NCBI GenBank assembly: GCA_944548615.1
Contig: OX155955.1
Span: 11,527,921-11,591,920 of the forward strand
Direction: 5' to 3'
DNA from: Micropterix aruncella
Lineage: Eukaryota > Arthropoda > Insecta > Lepidoptera > Micropterigidae
DNA length: 64,000 nt
Positions 34,860 through 45,740 of the stretch are shown here, one piece after another (positions within the stretch are counted from its first letter, which is position 1; every line of letters begins with the position of its first letter). A model generated the notes under the pieces. That model saw only the letters and a program-made list of their open reading frames with translations. It did not search any database and was not told the DNA's origin. The translations under genes were made by a program, and so were the position numbers.

Positions 34860-35085
34860 GTTATAAATAGGATAGAAAACGAATTTACCGCGTGAAATTT
34901 GTAGCACCCGACGTTTCGGCGACATTGCAGCCGCCGTTGACCAGGGTAGACAGTCTACCCTGGACAACGGCGATTGCTACGTTACCGAAACGTCGGGTGC
35001 TACAAATTTCACGCGGTAAATTCGTTTTCTATCCTATTTATAATGTCAAACGAGCGCGATAGTCTTCGATTTTATATGATAGTTG
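34860..35085. repeat. Fold-back repeat, copy 3 (best preserved)
   Basis: The arms 34860-34950 and about 34953-35044 are near-perfect reverse complements, each built of TTATAAATAGGATAGAAAAC, TTTACCGCGTGAAATTTGTA, GCACCCGACGTTTCGGCGAC and AGGGTAGAC. The junction is essentially loopless (GTAGACAGTCTAC). The outer tail GTCAAACGAGCGCGATAGTC...CGATTTTATATGA follows the right arm. No ORF. Confidence 0.9.
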
Positions 35086-35245
35086 TGATTTGAGAAATTG
35101 CAAAAATGTGCCCTGCAAAAATGTACCCTACATTGTGGCCTGCAAAAGCGTCCAATATAATATAATAAATACGACAATTTAAATTCCAACTAAAAACAAT
35201 TTTGGCCAAAAAATTCACGCAATGAAGAAAGGTTGGGAATAAGAT

Positions 35246-35862
35246 CACGCAAAGCGTATGTTCCTTGAAAATAAAATTAATGCATTCGTGATGAAACCAA
35301 AACGAAAAAAAAAAAAAAATCACGTCATTATTTCGGCGTATGTCGTTCCTTACATTCCTTTTCGAATGATGGATTTTCCTTTTAAAATAATTTATGATTG
35401 CCGGGTTGTTATCATTCAGTTATGAATTCAATCTAAATAAAGCTTGATATGCTTATGTTAAAGAAAGAAAATGCTCAATCCGTCTTTCTAAATTCAAAGT
35501 TTAAACATAAGCCTATTATGAAATATTTACTCGATTTTATGGCGTTTGATTAAGAAATAAAATAAAATTGTATATGAAAAACTAACTTTTAAGAAATTGT
35601 TCATAGGATGAAGCGATACGGAAAAAAATTAATGAAAGCTATCCACACAGTAGTGAAGGAGTCCAAGTTTCGGGTTTTTGGAATGCTTGTTTTTCCATTT
35701 GATGAATAGATGTCCCTCAATTTCGACGAGGACAACGTGGGTTTATTGGCCCTAGGTTCGCCGGAGTTCGATCATCCTGCATTCATTCACCATAAAAACG
35801 AAGCTTATACTCCTTGAAAATAAATTAATCGATTTGTGATGAAATCAACCAAACAAACAATG
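35246..35862 (+). repeat. Direct repeat pair (~60 bp) with an unrecognised open segment between
   Basis: 35250-35310 (TTCCTTGAAAATAAAATTAA and ATTCGTGATGAAACC) recurs at about 35800-35862 (CTCCTTGAAAATAAATTAAT and ATTTGTGATGAAATC). Between them, on plus, an ATG at 35608 opens 33 codons to a TAG (KESKFRVFGMLVFPFDE). The same frame then continues MSLNFDEDNVGLLALGSPEF and DHPAFIHHKNEAYTP to a TGA near 35817. It reads like a peptide with one stop, but I know no homologue. It may be a dead gene or chance. Confidence 0.35.
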
Positions 35863-36718
35863 AGATTTTTTTGTGGTCAAAAAAAACAAGAGAATGAAAA
35901 TGCATGTTACTACATTGGCAAATACCGTATCCTTATATTGGTTTGCATACTCCTTATACTATTATTATTCCGCAGTTGTAATAAATGGATGAATAGACTG
36001 AAGAGGTTTGTTAGTTTTCTGTAAAATTCTGCATTTTTTTTACCAAAATATACATGCCTGTAATAAAATAATTATAAACATTGAAAGCTTCCCAATTGTT
36101 TAAATTGTTCTTCAACTCTTTGGCTTGGCTTATATTTTTATGGCGATTATTATGATTCTCATAGTTAAAGCCTTTATTCGTATTTTTACCGAGTTTCTCG
36201 CTGCATAGAACATAATTGTCGTATAACTATTCAAATACGTCAAATGAAATAAAATCAAATCCCGTTTATTATTTTGAAACACTTTTACATAGTTGTTTAG
36301 ACATAATACTTTGGATAGCCGCTTAATGTGTAAAAACGTTAAGAAATCGATACTACATAAATGTTTCTTAAGATACTCGCCACATAATTAATAATAATCG
36401 TATTAGATACTTAAAACTACAGTTTCAGTTGTCATGAAATCGATTTGTAATAAAATATGAACTTATGGTCCTACAAATAATAAATACAGTTAAATATCGG
36501 ATGCAATTTGAAATAATAATAATAATGTAATAATCAATAAGGTCGTAAAATGTCGTTAAATAAGTCGACATGAAAATTATCAGTCATCGTAATCGTTAAT
36601 ATTATACAATTATCTCGTCGTGCCTTGGGTCTTTGGCTGCCTGTTAATATTTAATTTATGGAAGAATAATTTTTAAGAATGCTAAGATCACTTTCACTGG
36701 ATTTACCTTTCGCTTGTC
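35863..36718. other. No gene recognised
   Basis: AT-rich. No domain, RNA gene or shared repeat was noticed before the family A copy. Confidence 0.5.
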
Positions 36719-37372
36719 CCTGGGCCCTTGCTGAGTTGGCCACGAAGACCCATTTGTTCAGGGTCGGTCACACTCACGGGTCAACACCCATTCGGCGGCC
36801 TCCACGCATGAAGCGGGAGCCCGGGTAGGACTCTGGCTTAAGGGCTAGTTTCCCCCAGGAGTCAATCTTCTGGCGCTCCTGGACGGTCTGCGCACCGTGC
36901 GGCGTAAGCCAATCGATTGTGCATGCTGACTGACAGTCGGGGGAGTCTGGAAATAGTACTGTTTCCTATAGAGCGGGGGTGGTTGCTGACCTTACGGCGA
37001 CTGCTCTTGAAACGACCATCGGCTACCCGATTCCGGGTGAACAGCCGGGCAAAGGATGCCGTGGTCCGCGATAGATTCGGTTGACACCGCTTCACCGCTT
37101 CGTAAGGGAGAGGACCGCGCAAGCGACCTCGAAGTCGTAGCCAATCGAGAGACCGGAGTAATCTGGTCGCAAATGGAAGTAAGGGCGTGAGTGTAATCCC
37201 GCTGGGTAACATAACTGGCTATCTCGCGGATAAGGCGTTGGCCTCTTACAGGTATGTGGCGGAGCTTGACGGTGGACTGTTTTTGTCCAAGTCTTCTGCG
37301 CTGACCTCTCGGGAGATAGAAGGATCATATTTCATTAAAACTTCCTGAGGTGACGGGTTCGCCCATTGTAGT
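36719..37372 (-). repeat. GC-rich dispersed repeat family A, copy 4
   Basis: Minus-strand copy, about 654 bp, from GGCCCTTGCTGAGTTGGCCA at the left to GGTGACGGGTTCGCCCATTG at the right. It is very similar to the copy at 14079 (shared AGGAGTCAATCTTCTGGCGC-type, CAATCGATTG and GGCCTCCACGCATGAAG blocks). A 116-codon minus frame (36862-37212) aligns with the 14335-14595 frame (both read RTTASFxRLFTRNRVADGRF). The differences between the two alter amino acids too often for a selected gene. Confidence 0.85.
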
Positions 37373-37924
37373 GGGCCCACACGCATTCCCGCGGTTTCCG
37401 GGCAAAAACTGCTCTATAAAACCACCGCATATAAAATCGGTGCATTTTCTGCCATTTTTTGCAATCCTAGCTGAGTCTAGTCATTAGCAGAAATACACGG
37501 ATGACGGCGCAAACGCTAAAGGTTTGTATATAATAGACGAGCGACTACCCCGGCAGGTTCAAAAGGTGGAACCAGCCCCTGCCGCCGTCGACCTGCCCAC
37601 AAAATAAAGCGACGCCCATAAAATATTCAAGGCCTGTCTTTCAAAACGGAACGTCGCAACGCAAAAAGCACGGTATTCATCCTGGCGACACGTAACGACT
37701 AATAGCGGCAGCGCGGTTTTCCAGATCCGCGAGAGTAGTTACGATTCAAAGAGCGACGGGAAAGTATGGGAGTAAGACTAATCAATTCCAGTTGAAGCGC
37801 AGTTTGATGGTGCGCAATAAAGAGTCGCTAGGAAAGAAGTGAGCTAGACAAAATACATTTATGTAAATTTAGGGCTCTGTAACAAAGCCTTTAAACGAAA
37901 CGCTATTGGCGAGACTCCACTGTC
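37373..37924. other. Unique GC-moderate DNA, no gene recognised
   Basis: Less AT-rich than its flanks, with a CTATAAAACCACCGC TATA-like site at about 37411. No open frame of interest and no match elsewhere in the window. Confidence 0.4.
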
Positions 37925-38392
37925 TGTCTGTCTTTTTTACACGACTACCCAACAAAAGAGGAGTGTAATGTGTTCAGGGTTCATCTATAAAGGTTTTCCG
38001 TTTCTTTATTCCACCATAACTTCTAAACAATTCTAACTTCTATTCCACCATAACTTCTAAATGATCCGATTTAGAAGTGTGTGATATTGGTAGAATCGTT
38101 ATGTGATTCCGAGTATCATGGGGTAACTTAACTGTCCAAATATCAAGTAAGTAGTTGTCTAAATGTCCAAACGTTAATACCTTAACATAAATACATCGTG
38201 TTTATTGTCAAATGAAAGGTCTGATTGAGTATATTCCGGAAATAATCATGTATCTATATGGATAAATACATAAACTACAAATATTTCATAAGAAAATCAT
38301 AATAAAAATAATTATAAATACAATAGTTCTCTTTCTGTAACGGCATGCGTGTTTTTTTATTCTTTTTAATATATTTACTTGTTTACCTTAAA
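37925..38392 (-). repeat. Unnamed ~450-bp dispersed repeat, copy 2
   Basis: Reverse-complement partner of 26814-27262. Read on plus, it has GAGGAGTGTAATGTGTTCAG, TTTCCGTTTCTTTATTCCAC, TTGTCAAATGAAAGGTCTGA and TATCTATATGGATAAATACA. A short internal duplication (TATTCCACCATAACTTCTAA at about 38010 and 38041) is particular to this copy. Ends are approximate. Confidence 0.8.
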
Positions 38393-38822
38393 CTATATAT
38401 AGTTGGACGGGGTAAGAGTGAGCACGGGGTAAGTGTGCGCAGTATTAATTACAACTAAACAAGAGACGAAAACAAACCCTTCTTTCCGCCATGTCACTCG
38501 CGTCTCGCATGCCACGCGAGTGAGGCGCCTGTAGCTGCTCTGCCTCTGCCTCTGCGCCACACTAGCTGACCTGGCGAAATTCGTACCGTCTAACAGTCAA
38601 TGAATGTCGCGTTACAGATTAGCTGAACTTAATTTCTGATTTTATGAAAGTAATACAATGAATACAAAATAAATATTAAGTTCACTACTTTATTAAAATA
38701 ATAACACAAGAAGAAATATAAAAGTACAAAAAATAAGTATATCAATCGCGTGTCAGTAAGGCATGATTGAATTAAACTATTTACATATTGTGCAGCATGG
38801 GATGCACTCGGTTTAATTCTTG
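38393..38822. other. No gene; GGGGTAAG-rich start
   Basis: Starts with GGACGGGGTAAGAGTGAGCA and CGGGGTAAGTGTG, a motif pair that I suspect belongs to a dispersed element. The part from about 38629 lies just after the Helitron ORF end on the minus strand and may be its 3-prime flank. No independent gene. Confidence 0.35.
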
Positions 38823-38948
38823 TCATTGAAGCACCTTGTGACATACGACATTTTTTGTATTTTTATCAGGCGCAAGAACAAATAAAGCGGATGATTTGCC
38901 GACACGTGAACATGCCACGTACAACTGACCATGAGAAAAACACGGATT
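38823..38948 (-). pseudogene. Helitron RepHel, PIF1-helicase C-terminal tail
   Basis: On the minus strand 41 codons read NPCFSHGQLYVACSRVGKSS, then ALFVLAPDK and VVCHKVLQ, followed by a stop at 38823-38825. SHGQLYVACSRVG is the conserved final motif (VI) of PIF1-like helicases in Helitron Rep-helicase proteins, where the Arg contacts ATP. Upstream helicase and HUH-Rep domains are absent here. The remnant is intact in frame over this short stretch and is cut off about 165 bp before a (TA)n tract. Confidence 0.75.
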
Positions 38949-39112
38949 TACATTTTATATGGGAAAATATTTTTTCATCTATTTTAATTTTTCGTCAATT
39001 TTCCAATTTTCGTTTTTAATAGTTATTCTGCTATTCCATAAACCATAAAAACCATGATAATCGGTCTAGCCGTTCTCGAGTTATAAGTGTTCGAACAAAC
39101 CGGACTTTGCTT

Positions 39113-40199
<1,087 letters not shown>

Positions 40200-40379
40200 A
40201 TCACAATTGGTGACCATTTTTACAAGCTTTTATTTACCATGCAATATTTGTTAGTTTGTTTAGGGAAAATCTTGCAAGATGAATTATACCCACTTTCTCT
40301 TACACTAAGTTGAAATTTCACATGTTGGTTCAGTTCCAACGACAATGCATTTTTATGGTGAGCATGACCTGACTCGACG

Positions 40380-40735
40380 TCCAGGATCGGCCCCTGACGA
40401 GGTTACTCTTCCACGGTCAACAGCACAGACACACAGTTTTGTATACGCATTCAATTAAGATGTCAATTAAGATAGCCCGTTCTAAATTTCACAATGACAT
40501 AGCTGCTGCACCCAGGGTTGGCTCCCGACGATGGGACTTCTCAACGGTCAACAGCATAGAAACGAAATTTTGTATACACATTAAATTATGGTAGCCTGTT
40601 CTAAGTTTCACTGCGATAGGGCTGCTGCGCCCAGGGTAGGCTTCTAACGAGGGGACTCCTCAACGGTCAACAGCACAAACACGAAGTTCTAAGTTCCACT
40701 ATGACATGGCTGCTGCACCCAGGCCTGGCTCAAGG
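40380..40735 (+). repeat. Tandem repeat, ~120-130-bp unit, 3 copies plus a stub
   Basis: Units start near 40380, 40512, 40632 and 40719 (131, about 119, 87 bp and a partial). Each has GGCTCCCGACGATGGGACTT-like, CTCAACGGTCAACAGCA, TTTTGTATACGCATTCAAT and ATGACATAGCTGCTGCACCC blocks. The third unit lacks the TTTTGTATAC part. Non-coding; probably an array within a dispersed element. Confidence 0.85.
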
Positions 40736-41496
40736 CATATTAATAAAAGCTTGTTTTTAAAAATGCGTTTTTACCATTAACCTATTTTGATAAAACAACT
40801 AGACTATTTCGGTTCAGGCTCTTGGAATAATCAGAATAACTCCACGTATTCATTTTACACTTTGGAGCAAGCAGCTTACATAACAATTAAAAATTAATCA
40901 CTATTATATTCCTCCACTGAAATGTATATTACGCGCTGAAAGCTTAAACTCGCGGTGCGTTGTCCGTCGTCCTTCCCCGCATTCGACTCGACATTCATCG
41001 CTGCTGACCTATTTTCGTTATACAGCGCTTTTACATCCCGCTTTTACATCCCGGATCGCTTTGCATTCACATTTTGCATACTCTTCTTTTCACAAAATGT
41101 CCCGCTTTACGCCGAACAATGTTTCTTTTTTTTAAGCCGCAAGTTTATCCGGCCGCGTGCTGTTTTAAAAAAATCGGTTGTCTCATCCCAAAACTTTTCC
41201 GACAAGTCTTCCCAGAATCAAGATTAACTGTCATAGGAATGTTGTAAGATGTTAACAACATTGGAATTTATAACCATAAATAACATTTCGTATTATTAAC
41301 ATTCGCGTAAAAGCGTACTGCTACCTAGCGAAATCCAAAATCCAGTGAAAAAGCTTCGAAAGCGCAAGTCGGCGTCTAACCTCAGCCGCGGTTTATAGGT
41401 AGTGTGCAGTGACATAGAAACGAGGTAAAATGTGTCACTGGCCGCCCTCAACTTTAAGCGAAGAAAATTACAATTACAACAATTACAACAAATAAA
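40736..41496. other. No gene recognised
   Basis: A 90-codon plus frame (40955-41227) in a GC-richer patch has no recognised domain. An ACAATTACAACAATTACAAC simple patch lies at about 41470-41490. Confidence 0.4.
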
Positions 41497-41735
41497 AATA
41501 GGTGGACCGATTTCAACCACAATCTTTTCAACTCTTAACATGACCAAATAATGCCTACATGCTAAACTGCAGCTCTCAATCGAATGCTGCGTTTTGGCGC
41601 TATCGTGGAGGAATACACACATACACATACTCACAGACAGACTGCAGTCTGGAAATGGTCCTAAGGGGGGGGGGGGGGGGGGCGGGAGAGTCACAATAGA
41701 TATTTCCGTCTTCATCTCGATTTATTTTAGCGCGT
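41497..41735 (-). repeat. Unnamed ~250-bp dispersed repeat, copy 3, with G18 run
   Basis: Read on plus: GGTGGACCGATTTCAACCAC, ATGACCAAATAATGCCTAC, GCGTTTTGGCGCTATCGTGG, ACAGACAGACTGCAGTCTGG, then a run of about 18 G (41666-41683) where other copies have CTCAGGGGG, and ATTTCCGTCTTCATCTCGAT. The G-run is a copy-specific expansion of the GGGGG in the family. Confidence 0.85.
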
Positions 41736-42045
41736 TCACAATATACACCGGCCGTGACCCACGAGTGCTTGGGATTTTATAACTTGTTGGGCGATCCTTG
41801 AAAAATTTTATTTGCCAAATTAGTTTATGATCTATTTGATTTAAATGTGCCATGGATAAATTTAGTATGCTAAATTTATCAAGAATAAGTCCCCTTAACA
41901 TTTGACACGTGGGTCGTCGATGAGGTGTTTTTATGGTAGTAAGCATTATATTATTATATTATAATTAATTAATTATATAATTTATTTAGGCAATTTACAA
42001 AAATATTACCAGTTACAATTAACAAACATCTAATAAAATATAATA

Positions 42046-42270
42046 TTAAATTTTATTAGAATTTCTAAAATCCGTCTTGCACACAACACTCACTGTATCC
42101 TGTCTTACGTCCTTGCGTTCGGCGTTCGGCGGCGGTAACATTTCAAGAAGAGGGTTCCACGTAGAAAAGAGTTTGTAACCGTCGTCTCTATTGAAGTTCG
42201 GGGTTCTTCGGTTCCGAGCCCGGCCCCCACCACCGTTATAACCTACGCAGTGGCGGCAGCGGTATGCGGC
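42046..42270 (-). other. Exon-like open segment, unrecognised
   Basis: 74 codons are open on the minus strand between a TAG just upstream (42271-42273) and a TAA at 42046-42048. The translation has RCRHCVGYNGGGGRARN, RRTPNFNRDDGYKLFSTWNP and LLEMLPPPNAERKDV: a CxxC pair, Gly/Arg-rich linker and Pro-rich stretch. GC content is well above that of the flanks. There is no start codon at the head, so it would be an exon or an mRNA-derived fragment. The plus strand is also open over part of it. I know no homologue. Confidence 0.35.
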
Positions 42271-42303
42271 CTACCCGCAAAACAACGGATTGACAGCTCT
42301 TTC

Positions 42304-42394
42304 AGTCTACCCTGGACAACGGCGGCTGCAATGTCACCGAAACGTCGGGTGCTACAAATTTCACGCGGTAAATTCGTTTCTATCCAATTTATAA
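42304..42394 (+). repeat. Fold-back repeat, copy 4 (right arm only)
   Basis: AGTCTACCCTGGACAACGGC, CGGCTGCAATGTCACCGAAA, CGTCGGGTGCTACAAATTTC and ACGCGGTAAATTCGTTTCTA correspond to one complete arm of the fold-back family. The other arm is missing. Confidence 0.85.
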
Positions 42395-43877
42395 TTTCGA
42401 AGAAAGGATGAAAATTCGGGGTTTTTTAGAATATACGCTCAATTGCAGCTTCTTGTGGTTTGGCAAAACAGTTAATGTGTACTGTCTATAACTGCAAACA
42501 ATGAAAGAGAAACTCGTTATTAAACAACATAGCCTGGTCACTCGCTCATCGCGTTTACTTTTGCACGTAAATCAAATATAATAACCGAATAATAATAATC
42601 ATAATAATCGAATGAATCGATAAATATAATATACATATATTCTGAATACGAAATTGTAGGTTTAAATTTTCTATAAAGAACAACCTTTAATCAGATTTTG
42701 GACATCTGCCTAAGTCTCTTTTTGTGCCACACCATATATGAAATAGCAACTTTGACACACATTTCTAATATAGCAAATAATCGCCCAGTGAGCCGCGCGA
42801 CAAACAAGACACGGCCCACTCACCCCCCGGCCTTGGGCGAACGGGCCGATTGATGTGAATAATGGGGGACAAGATCGGACGCAGGGTAGTCACTGAATCG
42901 TTAACGCGCGAATCGATAGCGTCGCGCCCGCGATAACGCGGGCTCACGCGATAATAGGTGAAACACATAGCGATTCGTGAATCGACTGCCATTACGTGTG
43001 TTGATGATTGCACGTGTGAACGCGCTGCGATACGCCAACACTAGAGCCGCGGACACACTAACGTCACGGTATGCGTGACCTTATCGTGCCGTCAATATGT
43101 TCGCTGCTTTTTTAATTGAGTTACTGCAACCGCAATCAAAAGAGAGACGCTCCTTTTAAAAAAACCTTTGTTTTTGTTTAGAGGACCATAAACCATTAAT
43201 ATCAGAATCTCTAGTCTAGCGCTTGAGCATTCTGATAGATATTGTTTAAGCATCGATTGTCTTCTGTAGACAGTCGACTTCCTTACGCAGTTTGGGTTTT
43301 GCCTCTATCGTTTTATAGTACTTGTAAAATATTAGCCACAAAAAGTGTACTATGTTTTTTTTTAAAATGCTCCCAAAATAAATTACTTTTATTTTTCGTA
43401 TAAAAAAGCCTTTGATGTATTGATTTTACTCCTTTGTCAAGGCCTTCCTTTCACAATATTAGCTAAATTCTGCATTTTAACACAATGCCTGCCTTTAAAA
43501 AAGAATGTACGACACGTGACCGGCCGCCATTTTGCTTTGTTATTTTGACTTTAGATCGAAATCAGGTAAAGTTGTTTAAATTGTCAATATACATTGTCGA
43601 CATACATAAAGTTGTGGACTTACATTTCTAATTTGATATCAAAAAATTAAATTCAAGTATCAAAGGCGGTATGTCGATAAAAACAAGGCAGAATGCAATA
43701 AAATACGCAACAATATCCGTAAACTCAACGAATAACAGCAGAATGACGCATTTGATATTTCTAAGCATTGCTTAAGCAGCATACACGAGATATTTAGCTT
43801 GAGCCGATGCTTAACCTGAAGATACCAGAGACAGAGGGTAGTTTTGGTTTAATACAAGATAGCCATAAGTCTAGCAA
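42395..43877. other. No gene recognised; GC-rich patch
   Basis: AT-rich except 42780-43060, which is GC-rich with a GCGATAACGCGGGCTCACGCG patch and a minus frame (42765-43013) that lacks any known motif. It could be an old regulatory region or TE debris. Confidence 0.35.
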
Positions 43878-45740
43878 AGTTGAGTTGAGTTCTTTATTGT
43901 GGGAATTATTAAAAAACATACAATGTGAGACATACAACAGAGAGCATACAACTGCCCAGAGAGCATACAACATTTTGTTTCAGAAGAAACTTTATAAAGA
44001 AGAAGCTATATAAGGCGCAATCAGTAAAACTAAAACTATCAACAATTAAAATATTCAATATCAGAAATGATCAAACACAAGCAATAATCATCAATAATCA
44101 CATAATCAATCAAACTAATTTTTATAATGTTTTGTCCAAGAAGAATCTAAATACATTGTAATTACATTTAAATATAAGATACCATATAACTAAAACAATC
44201 AATAAAATTATTAATTAAAGTTAAAACAATCAACAAATGAAATAATCAGTATACGCATTACATTAAAATAAAGGGGCTGTAAAAAAAGTCATTTTGTAAA
44301 ATTTATAAATTCCTCAATAGAGTAAAACGTATTGGTTGTAAAAAAATCCTTTAAAAGTTTTTGGAACGTTCTGAGATTGCTATTGTCTTTTATGCCAACT
44401 GGTAGGCGGTTAAAATAATAAGGCCCTGAGAATTGGGTACTTTGCCTAGCAGCGTTTAAAACCACGCATGGTAGAATGAAATTATTCTTATATCTGGTGT
44501 TTTTATTATGTGTATCTTTAAATTTTACGTAACTTTCCTTTTCGGTGTAAAAATTTAATAATAGCCTATATAAGTAAAGTGATATGAGAGTCATGATTTT
44601 CAATCTTTTAAAAATAGGTCTACATGTTTCTATATGTTTAGCTCTGGCAATAATCCGTAATGCTCTTTTCTGAAGGATAAATAAGGGTTCCTTGTGACAA
44701 GCGTAATAGTTTCCCCAGATCGTAATGGCGTAGCTCAGTATCGATTCAAAGTAGGAAAAATAAATACTCCTCGTTTCTAATTCACTCAGTGTTTTCCTAA
44801 CTATACGCAATGCATAACAAGCTCTAGTGCCTCGCAGTGTCTATTCCATTTCAAGTTATCGTCGACGTGTACACCTAGGAATTTGACGCATTTAGTCTGG
44901 GGAATGACGTTTTTATTGATGTGCAAGGTTACTTGAGTGCCCGTATTGGAATTTTGTGTGCTTGAAAATACCATAAAGTTACTCTTTGTTGCGTTAAGAA
45001 GAAGGTTGTTTGAATGAAACCACGTGTGTAGCTTATTTAGAGTAATATTAGCATTAATCATTAGTTTTTCCTCACTTTTATCTGTTAAGATTAGACTAGT
45101 ATCATCTGCGAACATTGTGATTTTTTTGTCCTCGAAATTATTGGGCAAGTCATTGACATATATTAAGAACAAAATGGGTCCTAATATAGAACCCTTGTCT
45201 ATTGCTTAACACATTATAAGAATCAAAAAAAAGTATGAGTCTTTTTTTTACTACCGTTTCTATTATTTTGGAGAAAGTTGATAAGATTGAAATTGGCCTA
45301 TAATTACTTAGTTCGGTTTTTGGTCCTTTTTTATGAAGAGGAATTATTTTAGAGAGCTTCAAGTCTTCTGGAAATACTCCACTTTCCATAGAAGCATTGA
45401 TAACCTGTGCAAGTGGATCTTTCAGGAACACAATTGCTTTTTTTATCACCGATATTGGAATTTCATCCATTCCGGCTGATTGACTATTTTTGAGATTGTT
45501 TACTAGCTTTTCTATTTCGTCGCTGGTAGTTGGCTTTAAGAATATAGAATCAATTACTTTGCATGTGTTATTCAAGTATCGCCGATATTCTTTGTTGTTT
45601 TTTGGAATGCTATTAACTTTCGAAGTACTATTTATAAAATATTCGTTGAATATAGTTGCTACTGTCTTAGGATTGTCTATCTTAACAACGATAGAGCATT
45701 GATATATGCTTAGTCGGACCTCTGCATAATACAAAATGTT
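43878..45740 (-). mobile_element. LINE (jockey/CR1 group), 5-prime truncated, internally deleted
   Basis: Minus-strand element of about 1.86 kb. It begins inside ORF2 near 45735 and ends about 43878 after a long AT-rich 3-prime UTR with AATAAAG and a GAGTT-type short repeat tail (read in plus as AAAGTTGAGTTGAGTTCTTT). No ORF1 or endonuclease is present. Its RT-linker motifs match those of the LINE at 60-64 kb, so both belong to one clade. Confidence 0.8.
44289..45734 (-). pseudogene. LINE reverse transcriptase remnant with RT-core deletion
   Basis: In order on the minus strand: linker SDEIEKLVNNLKNSQSAGMD; RT motifs SKIIPLHKKGP and NYRPISILSTFSKIIETVVK; then LSNRQ joined near 45196 to QGSILGPILFLIYVND (one base extra), so about 110 residues including the first catalytic Asp (LDL-KAFDTV block) are deleted. 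FADDTSLI at about 45100 keeps the YxDD-type pair. KFLGVHVDDNLKWNRHCEAL leads to a frameshift near 44805, after which come YALRIVRKTLSE, FILQKRALRIIARAKHIE and FNRLPVGIKDNSNLRTFQKL. It cannot polymerise DNA. Confidence 0.85.

Noticed and set aside
36862..37212. Conserved protein shared by family A copies (also 14335-14595)
   Set aside because: Differences between the two copies fall on all codon positions and change many residues, and other copies are broken. The frames look like by-products of GC-rich sequence.
43080..43560. Promoter region of a host gene near a GC-rich patch
   Set aside because: No downstream exon could be identified on either strand, and the sequence is otherwise undistinguished.
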